A stretch of DNA of 64,000 bases, taken from Torymus aiolomorphi (taxonomy: Eukaryota > Arthropoda > Insecta > Hymenoptera > Torymidae). This document shows, piece by piece, positions 12,760-25,300 of this stretch (its first letter is position 1; every line of letters starts with the position of its first letter). A model generated the notes under the pieces. That model worked only from the letters and a program-made list of their open reading frames with translations. It was not told the origin of the DNA and did no database searches. The translations under genes were made by a program, and so were the position numbers. The DNA lies in NCBI GenBank assembly GCA_036365515.1, contig CM070874.1, positions 209,368,297 through 209,432,296 on the forward strand, written 5' to 3'.

Positions 12760-15700
12760 CGTGTATCCTCAGCACGCTCACCTCTACATTTTCTAAGAGT
12801 CACTGCCACGTCGAAGGATGGAAGCATCTCGTAAATGTACTACTCGCTGATGAGGATTTTTTCACGCTGTCCGGTATTGACTGTATACTGGGGGCAGAAG
12901 TTTACCAGACCGTCATTCAACCTGGCATGTGCAGAAAACGATAATTGGACCCAGTCGCTCAACGGACCACGTTAGGTTGGGTCTGCCCTAGCCCAGCGAC
13001 GACTCTTACAGAGGACCACACAATAATCAGCTTCATCACTATTACAGCTGCAATCCACGAAACTTTGCTGATTTTGGGAGCTGGAGGAGGTAGCCTACCA
13101 ACCTCCTCAGCTCACTCCTGCAGAGAAAGAGTGCGATGAACATTTCCATTGCACCCACTCCAGGGATCTGCAAGGCCGTTATATCGTCAAACGACCATTC
13201 TTGAGGACTCCTCTGCTTCCAGAATCACTCCAGGTATAGCAACAAAGAGATTCGGGGAGTTTTAAAGACGACTTCAATGGAACCCCTCTCTCCAAACTTT
13301 TTATTCAATCTTTATGACGGAGTTCATACAGCTGTGTCACATGGAGTGTGTTCCAAGCTCACTGGCTCATGACAGCCATTGCTACTCTATGCCATACTAC
13401 GCGGTTTTCAAGAACGACGACTCTCACGACTCAAGAACGAAGATTAGAGTAGTCTTCATACACTTCCTACCTATTTTCAGATCCAAAGCGACACATGGAC
13501 ATCACTGTCATCCTCTCCCGCTGTCGGTTCTACACAGTGGTCTTCACGGCGGACATCCTAAAGATTTTTAGCCAATTCCGTATCCACGACGAGTACAGGA
13601 ACTGGCTACGCATATTGTGACGCGATCCACTAGGAGTGGATTTGTGCACCTACAGAACGCGCACAGTCGTCTACGGGGCGGCATGTGATTCCTACTAAGC
13701 GATTCGAGCACTCCTATAGATGGCAAAGGACGAACGACAGCGCTGTCCCCAAGGCGCTTGGGTATTGAAGACGTCACTCTACGTCGACGACATTCTCGGT
13801 GGTGGCGAATCGCCTCAACAAGCCCGCATCGTCCAAGAGCAGCTTCAGGGAATCCTACAAAGCGCAGGAATGCACCTGGACAAATCTGCGATCAACAAAC
13901 CTCCATTGATACCTACTACCCCTAACTCTACTCCTTCACTACATTCCTTCGCAGAACCTAAAATCGTCTCTACACTAGGGCTGGATTAGAATCTTACTAA
14001 AATTTTTTTCTATTTCAAGGTCACCCTGTCGCCAAACTCCGGAAAGGTGACCAAGAGGACGATGTTGAGCAAGGTTGTAAGGCTCTTCAATCCCCGTCGG
14101 CTGGCTAGCGTTGGTGATCGGCGCCACCAAAATCCTTGCCCAACGACTCTGGATCAGAGTCATTTGGAACCAACTAGTAGATGACCAGACACTAAGAGCA
14201 TCGTGCAACTACGAAAAAACTCCCAAAGCTCGAGGAGTTGCAAAAACTACGATGTCTCGGTACTTTCAGTACGAGCAGGTTCACCCTTCAGTAATTCGTT
14301 GACGCCTGCACGTCGCGTACGCCGCCGTCGTCTATCTGGTGGCTAACAAAGATTTTCAAAAGCCTTCAGTTACAATCTCTATAGCAAAAACTAAGCTCGC
14401 TCTCAACAAGTGAGTATCCCGTGGCTGGAACTCAGCGTAGGGTTACTGCTCACCAGGCTTCTCGACCAAGTGACGAAACAATTGCAACAACAACTAGCCG
14501 CAATCTACTACTGGTCGCACTCCAAGGTCACCTTAGCCTGGCTATCCGACCCCATCACGTTGGACGACCTTCGTCGTAAATCGTGTGAGTGAAATCCTGA
14601 CCAGTTTACAGCAAGCATGATGGAGCCACGTCACTCCTCTGACAACCCAGCAGATGTTGATTCACGCTGCTCACTACCCAGCAAGCTACACGATTACCAT
14701 TTGTGGTGGCATGGACTACCCTGGGTGACCCGAGATCTAGCAAATGACCTTCGTCAATGGACGGTCTTTTTACGAAGCTTTAACAAAGGCAGGCAGTCCT
14801 GGTCTTCGCTACGAATGACGAATCTCTAGGACTTTTGTAGGAGGCGCTAGCTCGTGACAAGCTACCTTCGGTGTACGGTATAAATCGTTCGAGGACGAAA
14901 CCGTATCCGATGCCTCACCAACCAATGTGTGAGATGCATCCGCCTCTAAGGGCGAGTGCAAAAGCCAACTGATGGCACCGCTACTCTTGACGCAAGTCAC
15001 TTCGACTCGACCATTCGCCTCTATCAGCATCGATTATGCCGGCCTATTTCTGCTGAGGACTTCTAAAGGACGAAGCCCAAAGGCGTACAAGGGGTACGTC
15101 GCAGAATTCATCTGCATGTTGACCGAGAGCCGTGCACCTTGAGGTCGTATCAGACAAGACCACTTAAGGATTTCTGCTTTCCTACCGTGCGTTACGATTG
15201 TCAGTGACAACGGCACTTCATTTACAGGAGCCGCTCATGAAGTTCGCCGACTCTTTGACACAGCCACGGCCGCAGTAATCGAGATCGCATCCGCTCTTGC
15301 TGCTGACGGAGTGGAGTGGAAATTCATTCTCCCTCGTGCGTCTCACTTTGAAGAACTCTGGGAGGCCGGCGTTAAGTCTGCTAAAAATCACCTACGGAGG
15401 GTTTTAGGCGAGGCCAAGCTTACCTCCGAGGAATTCTCCACCTTCGCCGCGCAGGTTGCGGTTTGCCTTAACTCGCGGACATTCTGTCCACTCAGCAGCG
15501 ATCCATACAATGTCACGGCAATGCGGCACTCACACCGGTATGTTTCTTCGTTGGAGCACCACGCAACGCACTTCTTGAATCTCGTCTTCAAAATTTTTCT
15601 CTTGTAGAAGTTGCGAGGTACAGACTCACCTCTATCATGCAAGCACATTTTTGGAAGCACTGGCAGAAGAAGGTACTGCTACAGTATAGACACCAATCAA

Positions 15701-16041
15701 AATGGTTTCAGCCGAGTCGCCAGGTCCAGGAAGGCGACCTTGTTATCCTTACAGACGAGTGCCAGCCTCCAACAGAATGGCTGCTAGCTTGGGTTAAGCG
15801 CTACCATCTAGAACCTGATGGCCTTACACGCGTACTGATGTTGCGCACCACGACCACTACCGTAACTAGTCTATTGGTCAAGGTCATCCGCCTTCCGATC
15901 GACGCGGACCGCCGTCCCTTCGCGGCGGGTGGCATCACGACTACAGCGTCGACTCCTTTGACGGCGGGCGGTTCCACGTCAACCACTGCTCGCTCGCTCC
16001 AGCGTCAATTACCACATCTTCTGCTACTGATCCGGCTATAG
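12760..16041 (+). pseudogene. BEL/Pao pol pseudogene: protease remnant, RT, RNase H, integrase
   Basis: Domains appear in BEL/Pao order but in shifting frames. A protease-linker remnant lies at about 12800-13060 (LSGIDCILGAEVY). Reverse transcriptase spans about 13280-13960, with an intact LYVDDILGGG motif near 13778. An RNase H-like segment follows at about 14400-14570 (AIYYWSHSKVTLAWL). A linker reads SSDNPADVDSRC at about 14635-14670. The integrase core lies at about 15020-15500: IDYAGLF with the first Asp, VSDNGTSFTG with the second, and FEELWEAGVKSAKNHL with the Glu. The last segment, at about 15637-15900, has FWKHWQKKVLLQ and GDLVILTDE. Stops and frameshifts separate nearly all domains, so it is inactive although the catalytic motifs are still readable. 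Confidence 0.85.
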
Positions 16042-16259
16042 AGCCATATGAAGAAGGCACCTCTTAATAATATTACACTACAATTTTTCTCCGTTTGCGT
16101 TATGTCTGATCTTTTTTCATTTTCTCAACTACACAACCTATTACGCTTAAACTAATCGACATATTCTTTCCTGTTTCAACTTTTCTATCAATCTCTGCTC
16201 CATTCTTCTCTCTTTTTAATAGCGGCGATCGTTGCACTCTGGCAACGAGGCGGACTGAA

Positions 16260-16740
16260 TGTTTCTGCCTTGAAGGCCAGCGACACGCCAGGACATACGT
16301 ACACCCACGCTACACGCAGCACCTGCCGCGCATGACGTAGGTGTGACGTAGTCGTGAGAAGTGTAGCACGCCCCTGCGTGGCAACTCGCCCTCTTGCGCT
16401 TCAGCCCTCGTGCAGTGCAGACGCAACTAGAATCGCCGCGTTTCTTTCACACACTTAGAGCTACGTTCTTATTTTGACTTTGTTGTAACGCAAGTCAATT
16501 CACACTTTAACTGGCTCACATGAACACCTCTTTTTGTAAATTTGTTGTTGATTTAGCGAGTGAAAGAGCGTAGTAAAAGTATTAAAACTACGTTGCTACC
16601 TTAAAGTATTAAAACCAAAGTGTGAGTTAAGTTTACTCTGCCTCACTTGCTCCCACCACTCACCTCCAATATATCTGCGCCGTCTACCACCTGACCGGGC
16701 GTCTCCGTGAAATACCTGTGCCCGACGTCAGTACAGATTT
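16260..16740 (+). repeat. BEL/Pao LTR (copy B, 3' LTR)
   Basis: Second copy of the LTR described at 10330. It starts near TGTTTCTGCCTTGAAGGCC and ends near CAGTACAGATTT. It is about 40 bp longer than copy A because of extra sequence around 16435-16480. It closes the 6.4-kb element. Confidence 0.8.
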
Positions 16741-17317
16741 GATTGATGGCCCTTTGCAAGAATCACATCCGTGCAAGAATGATCTCATTCGGATTGTCAC
16801 CTTGAAGAAATCTGAAGAAGCCTGAATCTGAAGAAATCTCGGGCTCTAATTGAGCAGAGAGTACAAGCTCTAGTCAACTATATTCTATCTCAAATGTGCA
16901 GAGAGACAACGAAGTATGACAACTAGTTCTATTTGGGATTTTGACACGGGCATTGTGTGATTCATCCGGACATTTTGATTATTACAATCAAATCGAAGAA
17001 CAGCTCAGCCATCAAGATCAACAGAAAGAAAATATCAAACAAGTTTCTCTCCTGGCCATTCCGAATCATCTCGAGAGAAATATTTCGTTGCAAAAACTCA
17101 ACACTCACCACGGAAAGCACTTACAACGTGAGCAGAGGCGCTGTCATGTGTACGTCGACATTAATTTCAACATGGGATCGACACAAGATTTAAAAAAACT
17201 TTACTGAAATGCATTGTGAAGTATAGTATATTAAAGTTGTTGAATTATTGCTAAATAAAGTCATATTGTGTTAAATTTGTTACGAGCGAGCTCTCGCAAC
17301 TTTTTAATAATAAAAGT
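16741..17317. other. No recognised feature
   Basis: Two overlapping short frames (16941-17207) show no recognisable domain. The stretch lies between the 3' LTR and the tRNA-like sequence. Confidence 0.4.
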
Positions 17318-17389
17318 GACGGACCCTGGGATCGAACCAGAGCCGCCGACTCGCGAGTCAGAAACGCTATCATCCTAGCCACGGCCGCC
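17318..17389 (-). tRNA. tRNA-like sequence (pseudo-tRNA or tRNA-derived SINE head)
   Basis: Read on the minus strand, this 72-nt stretch starts GGCGGCCGTGGCTAGGATGA and ends GGTTCGATCCCAGGGTCCGT plus C. It contains A-box-like TGGCTAGGATGATAGCG and B-box GGTTCGATCCC. The 7-bp acceptor stem pairs at six positions, counting one G-U. CTGAC-GTCGG can form an anticodon stem, but the loop is six rather than seven bases. No anticodon identity is claimed. A degraded tRNA or a SINE head is more likely than a functional gene. Confidence 0.55.
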
Positions 17390-17626
17390 ACCGCTCGGCA
17401 TTCTGCTACTCGGCGTCATATTGTAATCGGACGCCTTGCTCATTTCGTTCTTCTATATTCGTACGTGTATCCACACGTATCAAATTCCTCATATTTCACG
17501 TGTCTGCGAACTGCTCATCCTTGATTACTCACCCTTGATTACCGGAAAATACTCTAACAATACGCATATGTATAAAATAAGGATAAATACAAATATTTCA
17601 GTTTATACTTTTAATTTAGAATTTAA

Positions 17627-19875
17627 TCAATAATGTAATAAATTTGGCATGGGGCAAATGTATTTCTTCTCATTGATATTCATCAGAATACAAACGGAAT
17701 TGATATCACTTGTTGGTATAGTTACCGGTTCCTCAGAAATATTACGTATTAATCTAAATTCTTTATGAAATCCGTTGAAAGCAGCTCGAGTCTGAATCAT
17801 ATTGCATACTGTTACCTCTTCTGTACTATCAGTGTCAACAATAAACCTAAGGATTCTGATGTATCTTTTATCGTTCAATTGGGCAATTGAATTATTGGAT
17901 CTGCGTTTAATCTTGAGAGGTGTTTCGTACGTGCAATTGTCTTTGACAATCTTTTCAAAAATTTTGGATGTTTCCGGGAGTTCAAAATTATTAAAAAAAT
18001 GTTGACTCGCGCTACATCCTTTTCCAAAATATGTTATTGACGATAACTTGTAAGTATTGATCAACCGATTATTCAAAATTTCGTCACAGTACATTTTGAC
18101 GTCATCACAGGCGTCGTGATATACCCTCTCGTTAACAATAATGAAAGCGTGATTAATATGCACGTACCTAACGATTTGTTGCGGAGCTCCTTTGGCGCTC
18201 TGTATCGCTCCTAATAAGTGACGATTCGCCGACTCAAAACTAAATGCGGAATGAGCCCACAGAGGACCAAAATCTAAAACACTTTTGCACAAATGTATCA
18301 ATTGATGGACGTTATAACTCATTGCTTCTGTCCCAAAGTAAACCTCAGTTAGGGCCACGAATTGATGAAGCATTTCATCAGCTCGGTTTAAGTCATCTAT
18401 GTGAATGTCGGTTCTTAATAACAGATATAAGCTTTCTGCAAAGAGAAGCCAATGTTTTAATAATTTGTCACTTAATATTAACGATAAAATCGGTACGCTG
18501 TAGAATAAAATGAAATTTTCCCATTCCCGGGCTTTCCAGTTCGATCTGACGCTTATTGGTCTTGTCCTCTGAGCGAATAGTTTAGGTACTGCTATGCCAT
18601 TCATCATTTGGTCTAATCGTGAAATTTCATCTTCCGGTAACGAACTAAAATAATAGTCGGAGAACTGGCAGGCTACTCCTTCCAAACAGTAGTGCATGTA
18701 ATCAGGCACAAAACTGGAAATTACTTTAAAATGAGGCATGTTAATGGTAACGGATGGATAAAGTATTCCATCTCGGTTATGTGCTTCATTTGCGTTTAGA
18801 TTCACCATTTCATGCACGGTACTTTCATCATTTCGTAGATCAGGTTGTGGATCGAGTAATGGATACCTAACGCTTCTGGTAATGTACTCTCCTGGATGAA
18901 GGCACAAATTGTACCCATTGAATTGCTTTAAACCTTGCATTGGTGCTCGAGCAATAGTGTCGACGCAACAACAATTAACATATAACTTAATATTTCGTTG
19001 GACACCTTCAATAGTACATTCTATTCCTTGGTTGGATAAGTTTCTAAGAATGTCGACAAATGGATGTAAAAAAGCGTTCATGTCTGGCTTCATGTTGTGA
19101 AAATATAAGCCACAAGTGACTAAATTGTCCATTCGTTCTTGCGGTGGTAGTTCGTTCAATTGAAGATAAATTGGCCAAATCGACTATTGCGAACATTTGT
19201 ATTTCGGTGCGCCATCAGTATTAAGAATAGCCGAAGCGTAGTTGACTTTTTTCTTCTTCCGGCAAGGAACGTATCAACTCACGATACATGTTTCCGTCGT
19301 ATATGTCCTTGATATGGCCTTCTTCATAGTATCTATTCTTGATTATATCATTATAATATTTACCATGGGCATTTAATAAATCTGCAATGTGCTCGGATGG
19401 ATCTATGACAACGAAAAAGCTGAAGCGTTGCTTGAGTTTGTTAAATCTAAATCAACATTACAATTATGACATTTTTCAATGGATGCTATTTCTTCAAATC
19501 GGACAATATACGATGAGCAGTTCCGTGGAAATTGCTATCTTTTTTTGAATTTAATAGTACATCCATGGCATACCTTGAATCGGGCATAATGGGCTCTGAG
19601 AATACAGAATTTATCAGTTTGAATAAATTTGTCATCGCAGTTACGGACAGGTGATTATGTACACTATATTTAAGTATCATAAGAAATATTTCTCCAACAG
19701 TCTTGTCTACCGGAGTTCTTACTAAACTGGAAAATTCGTCGCTGCTCATAAAATCCTCCAAACTCGCTGGTAATTTCTTCTGGGAATTTACATTTTTTTC
19801 TAATAAAACATGATCTAAATAATTTTCGATGCCTGCATCAACAAAATGATTGAAATGGGAAGGTACATCCTGCAA
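17627..19875 (-). pseudogene. CACTA/EnSpm-like transposase pseudogene
   Basis: A long minus-strand frame (17627-19159, about 510 codons) resembles the Tnp2-like transposases of animal CACTA/EnSpm elements. It has VPDYMHYCLEGVA, then RSNWKAREWENFILFYSVP, NVHQLIHLCKSV, and GPLWAHSAFSFESANRHLL. Upstream similarity continues in order: a segment at 19486-19875, a zinc-binding-like CHNCN near 19455, IYDGNMYREL near 19290, then ILNTDGAPKYKCSQ and WPIYLQLNELPP near 19190. At least three lesions break it: a frameshift near 19500, a frameshift near 19225, and an in-frame TAG near 19185. The element's terminal repeats are not identified. The long intact 3' frame suggests fairly recent decay. Confidence 0.8.
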
Positions 19876-20330
19876 TTTTTTTTAATAAGAGAAAATAATT
19901 ATGAACTTGTGTACTTAACAAATTTTATGACTCATTGAAATATTAATATGTCATACTTATCAAGTAATAAGATATAAAATACCAAAGTGTATAGAAAAAA
20001 GTAGGTAAACATTTTATTACAAGATTCATAAATAAATATCTTCCTGTACTATATAGATGAAAGCTTTTTTATTACGGCATAACCACCTCATGCGCTTCCC
20101 AAAATCATGTAAAATTTCTAATAGAAACAGTAGTTTCTTATGTTGCCGCTCCCTCTCCGCTCCACCCCGCACCGTCAATTATTAGTCTTAGCTGCTCTCC
20201 CTTCGGCTCTTCTTCCCATTTCTTCCGCTCCCCACCCGCTGCCCTTATTACTCCCAAAAGTGACAAATTTTGAGCTGCACCCCACTGCGCCCCTTCTGCT
20301 CCCCTCCACTACTCTTCAGCTTCCCCGCTC
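19876..20330. other. Non-coding; pyrimidine-rich part at 20140-20330
   Basis: AT-rich DNA followed by a C- and T-rich low-complexity stretch of CCGCTCC-like text. No gene is supported. Confidence 0.5.
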
Positions 20331-20334
20331 CAGA

Positions 20335-20960
20335 TAAACAGAGAGACAGAGACGTACAAACAGATACATAGTGATAGACACGTAGAGACAGAGACGTCGA
20401 GACTTAAGGAGACGTAGAGGAAAAAACGAAGAGACAAAGACGTAGAGAAAGAGGCCTGAGACACAGAGATCAAGAAACAGAGCCGTAGAGACAGTATCGT
20501 AGAGACAGGCGGAGAAACGAGACGTAGAGAAAGAGACGTAGAGGCCGAGACGAAAAGGAAGAGATGTATAGACAGAGGCGGCGAGATAGAGACATAGAGA
20601 CAAAAATAAGAGACAGCGGCGTAGAGACAGACACGTAGAGACATTAACTACAGACAGACATCCAGGCAGAGACGGAGAGACAGAGACGCATTGATGGAGA
20701 CGGAGACAGAGACATAGTGGCAGAGACGTCGAGACATAGACGAAGAGATAGAAACCAGAAACAGCGATGTTCTGACAGAGATGGAGAGACGTAGAGACAG
20801 AGATGTAAAGGAAGGGACGTAGATATAGAAACTACACACGGCAACGTAGGTACGGAGACGTATCTACGCAGAGGTATAGAGACAGAGAGGTACTGGCAGA
20901 GACTTAGTGACAGAGACGTAGTGACAGAGATGTAGAGAAAGGCCTAAATAGAGAAGTACA
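20335..20960. repeat. 12-bp minisatellite, purine orientation (left arm)
   Basis: Degenerate tandem repeats of a unit near GAGACAGAGACGTA. The same unit appears in the opposite orientation at 21150-22267. Serine/leucine-rich minus-strand frames here are artefacts. Confidence 0.85.
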
Positions 20961-21149
20961 CCGGTACTCGCTCTTTATTAACTTCAGTGAAATTTCTATT
21001 TATTCACACCACCCTATGAGATAAATAGAAAGGCGTTTTTTTTTATTCATGTCAATTTTCATATGTCGTATTGTATTATAGCTATTATAAATTTTGAATG
21101 TATAATATTTATGTTACTTTATTTTTATTTTAAAATTTATAAATTATAA
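20961..21149. other. Unique AT-rich spacer between inverted minisatellite arms
   Basis: Non-repetitive, AT-rich sequence between the purine-strand and pyrimidine-strand versions of the 12-bp repeat. No frame of note. Confidence 0.6.
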
Positions 21150-22267
21150 TCTACGTCTCTGTCTCTACTTTTGTCTCTACATCTCTGTCTTTATGTCTCT
21201 GCCTCTACTTGGTTGTTTCTAACGTCTCTGTCTCTATGTCTTTGAATCTACGCCTCTGTCTCTATATTTCTGTCTCTACGTCCCTCTCTCTCTATACATT
21301 TATGTCACTATCTTCATTAATCTGACTCCGTCTTTGTCTCCACATACCTGACTCATACTACGTTGTCTCTACGCTTCTGTTTCTCTGACTCAGTCTGTAC
21401 GTCTCGGTCTCTACGTCTCTGTCTCTTAGAATCTGTCTCTATGTCTGTCTCTACGTCTCTGTCTGTACGTCTTTGTCTTTGTCTCTGCCTCTACATCCCT
21501 GTCTCTACATCCCTGTACCTGCGTCTTTGTGTCTATCTCTGCACCTACATTTCTGTCTCTAATCTCGCTCTCGATGTCCTGTCTCTATTACGTATCGGTC
21601 TTTCCGCTTCTATCTACATGTCTTCGTCTCTACACCTCCGTCTCTACGGCTCTCACAACGTAATATTCTATACGCCTCCGTCTCTAGGCCTCTGTCTCAA
21701 CATCCCTGACTCTATGTTTGTCTCTACTTTAATGTCCCAATCTCTGTCTGTATGTCTCGGCCTCTACTTTTCTGTTTCTACGTCTCTATCTCTGTGTCTT
21801 TGAATCTACGCCTCTGTATCTGTGACTCAGTGTGGACGTCTCGGTCTCTACGTCCCTGTCTCTTAGAGGCTGTGTCTACGACTGTCCCTACGGCTCTGTC
21901 TCTATGTCTTTGTCTCTGTCTCTACGTCTCTTTCTCTATTTTTCGATCTCTACGTTTCTATATCTATGCCTCTGTCTATGCGTCTCCGTATCTAGGCCTT
22001 TGTCTCTATTTCAGCGTCTCTATGTCGTCTCTTTGTATCTATGTCTCTGCGTGTCGGTGTACATTAATCTCTCTCTACGTCTCCGTCTCGGTCCCTGTCT
22101 CTCCATCTCTGTCTTTAATCGATGCCCCACGTCCCTGTCTCTACGTCTCTGTATCTACGATTTTGACTTTTTCGCTGCCTTTACATTTGTCTTCCATCTC
22201 GCATTCTGTCTCTGTCTCTACGCCTCTCTCTCCTCATTCTTCTTAAGCTCTGTCTGTCCGGCTCTGT
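21150..22267. repeat. 12-bp minisatellite, pyrimidine orientation (right arm)
   Basis: Degenerate repeats near CTGTCTCTACGT, the reverse complement of the unit at 20335-20960. The array runs into the assembly gap, so its true length is unknown. Leu/Ser-rich frames such as 21832-22431 come only from the repeat. Confidence 0.85.
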
Positions 22268-22367
22268 NNNNNNNNNNNNNNNNNNNNNNNNNNNNNNNNN
22301 NNNNNNNNNNNNNNNNNNNNNNNNNNNNNNNNNNNNNNNNNNNNNNNNNNNNNNNNNNNNNNNNNNN
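22268..22367. other. Assembly gap (100 N)
   Basis: A run of exactly 100 N, probably a conventional gap of unknown size. It falls at the junction of two different repeat arrays. Confidence 0.99.
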
Positions 22368-25300
22368 GCAAAACTTTAGTGCCAACCTGCGTTTGGAGAA
22401 AAGGTGTCACTCCTATGACATTATTTTTTAGTGCTACTCCTCATAGAGCATTACCTCTATGACATTTTAGAAAGTGTTACTTCCTCATGAAAAGTGTCAC
22501 CTCCAATGGAAAAGTGTCACTTCTATGACACATCTCGAAAAAGTATTACTCTCCCTATGAAAGTGTCACTCCTATGATGCATCTCTCCTATTAAAAGTGT
22601 CACTTTCTCATGAAAAGTAAGATTTCATGAAAAAAGTGTCACTTCCTCCTATGAAAAGTGTCACCCTATGACACATCTCTACGAAAAAGCGTCACCCTAT
22701 GACATTACTTGCGAAAAGCTACCTTCTCCTATGTGAAAGTGTCACTCCTATAACACATTCTATGAAAATGTGACACTTCTATGGTGCAGCATTCCTCCTT
22801 TGAAAAAGTGTCACTTCCTCCTATGAAAAAGTATCACTCCTATGACACATTTGGCGAAAAGCGCTACTCCTTCTATGAAAAAGTGTCACTCCTATGACGC
22901 ATTCTTTGGAAAAAGTGTCACTCCTCTCTAAGAGTTGTTACTCCTTCTATGAAAAGTGTCACTCCTCCTATGGAAAAAGTGTCACCTCTATAACACATTC
23001 TACGAAAAGGCCACTTATGATACATTTTAGAAAGTTTACTCCTACATCATACATTTTTTTTAGAAAAAAGTGTTACTTCTATGCAGTGCGTTACTCCTAT
23101 GACAGAGATTTTATGAAAAGTTGTTACTCCTATATATTTAGAAAAGTGTTACTATCATAGATGCTCCTATGAAAAATTGATAAGCTTATGAACAGAGCGG
23201 AATACTGCGTAGGCCATTAACCCAGCCGATAGAGCGCCGTCGGTAGGGTGGTCCAACAATCGATAACTCAACCAGCAGAGCAGTCAACCTTGTCAAAAGT
23301 CGATAACCCAAGTCCACTTACATAGGAGTGACACTTTTTCGTAGGATGTGTCATAGGAGTGACACTTTTCCATAGGAGGAGTGACATTTTTTCATAGGAG
23401 TAACACTTTTTCATAGGAAGAGTGACACTTTTTCGTAAAATGCATCTATAGGAGTAACACTTTTTCCAAATGTGCCACAGGAGTGACACTTTTTCGTAGG
23501 GAGAGTGACACTTTTTCACAGGAGGATGACAAACTTTTCGAAGGAGGAGTAACAAGCCAAAGAATGTGGCTATAGGACTGAAGTAGCACTTTTCGCAAAA
23601 TGTGTCATAGGAGTGACACTTTTTCATAGGAGGAGTGACAACTTTTCAAAGGAAGAGTAACACTTTCTCATAAGAAAGAGTAACACTTTTCCGGGAAATG
23701 TGTCATAGGAGTAACACTTTTTCCTAAAATGTGTCACACATAGAGTGACACTTTTTTCATAGAAGGAGTAAGACTTTTTTTTTTTTTCGTAGAATGTGTC
23801 ATAGGAGTGACACTTTCACATAGGAGGAGTGACACTTTTCATAGAAGGAGTAACACTTTTTCAAGTAGGTATACTAAGGAATAGGCCGCTACTTTTCATA
23901 GGAGGAGTGACACTTTTTCGTAGAATGCGTCATAGGAGTGACACTCTTTCATAGAAGGAGTAGCGCTTTTTCGCAAAATGTCATAGGAGTGATATTTTTC
24001 ATAGGATGAGTGACACCTTTTCAAAGGAGGAGTAACACTTTTTCCTAAAATATGTCATAGGGAAGTGACACTGTTTCGTAGGAGGAGGTAACACTTTTCC
24101 ATAGGAGTAGTGTCACTTTTTCGTAGGAGGAGTAACACTTTTCTATAGAATGCGTCATAGGAGTGACACCTTTTCATAGGGAGTGTAGCGCGTTTTCATA
24201 GGAGATGTAACACTTTTTCGCAGAAGCAGTGACACTTTTTCATAGAAGGAGCAACACTTTTTCATAGGAGGAGTAGCGCTTTTCGCAAAATGTGTCATAG
24301 AGGAGTGACACTTTTTCGTAGAATGTGTCATGGAGTGACACTTTTCCATAGGAGGAGTGACAACTTTTCAAAGGAGGAGTAACACTTTTTCAAAGATGTG
24401 TCATAGGGTGACACGTTTTCATAGAATGCGTGATAGGAGTGACACTTTTTCGTAGGAGTGAGTGACACTTTTTCATAGGAGGCATCATAGTAGTAACACT
24501 TTTTCCAAAATGTGTCATAGGAGTAACGCTTTTTCATAAAATCTGTCATAGGAGTAACACTTTTTTCATAAGAAGAGTAACACTTTTTCCTAAAATGTGT
24601 CATAGGAGTAAAACTTTTTCCTAAAATGTGTCATAGGAGTAACGCTTTTCGTAGAATGTGTTATAGGAGTGACACTTTTCCACAGGAGGAGTGACACTTT
24701 TTCATAGAAGGAGTAGCGCTTTTCGCCAAATGCGTCATAGAGGTGATACTTTTTCATAGGAGGAGTGACACCTTTTCAAAGGAGGAGTAAGACTTTTCAT
24801 AGGTATACTAAGGAATAGGCCGCTACTTTTTCATAGAAGGAGGACACTTTTTCGTAGAATGCGTCATAGGAGTGACACTTTTTTCATAGAAGGAGTAGCG
24901 CTTTTCGCAAAATGTCTCATAGGAGTGATACTTTTCATAGGATGAGTGACACCTTTTCAAAGGAGGAGTAACACTTTTTCCTAAAATGTGTCATAGGAGT
25001 GACACTTTTTCGTGGGAGGAGTAACACTTTTCCATAGGAGGAGGACACTTTTTCATAGGAGGTGTAACACTTTTCTATAGAATGCGTCATAGGAGTGACA
25101 CCTTTTCATAGGGAGTGTAGCGCGTTTTCATAGGAGATGTAACACTTTTTCGTAGGAGGAGTGACAATTTTTTCATAGAAGGAGCAACACTTTTTCATAG
25201 GAGGAGTAGCCCTTTTCATAAATGTGTCATAGGAGTGACACTTTTTCGTAGAATGTGTCATAGGAGTGACACTTTTCCATAGGAGTGACACTTTTTCATA

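Noticed and set aside
21363..22431. Long Leu/Ser-rich frames of up to 199 codons
   Set aside because: They come from the 12-bp minisatellite, and one runs through the N gap.
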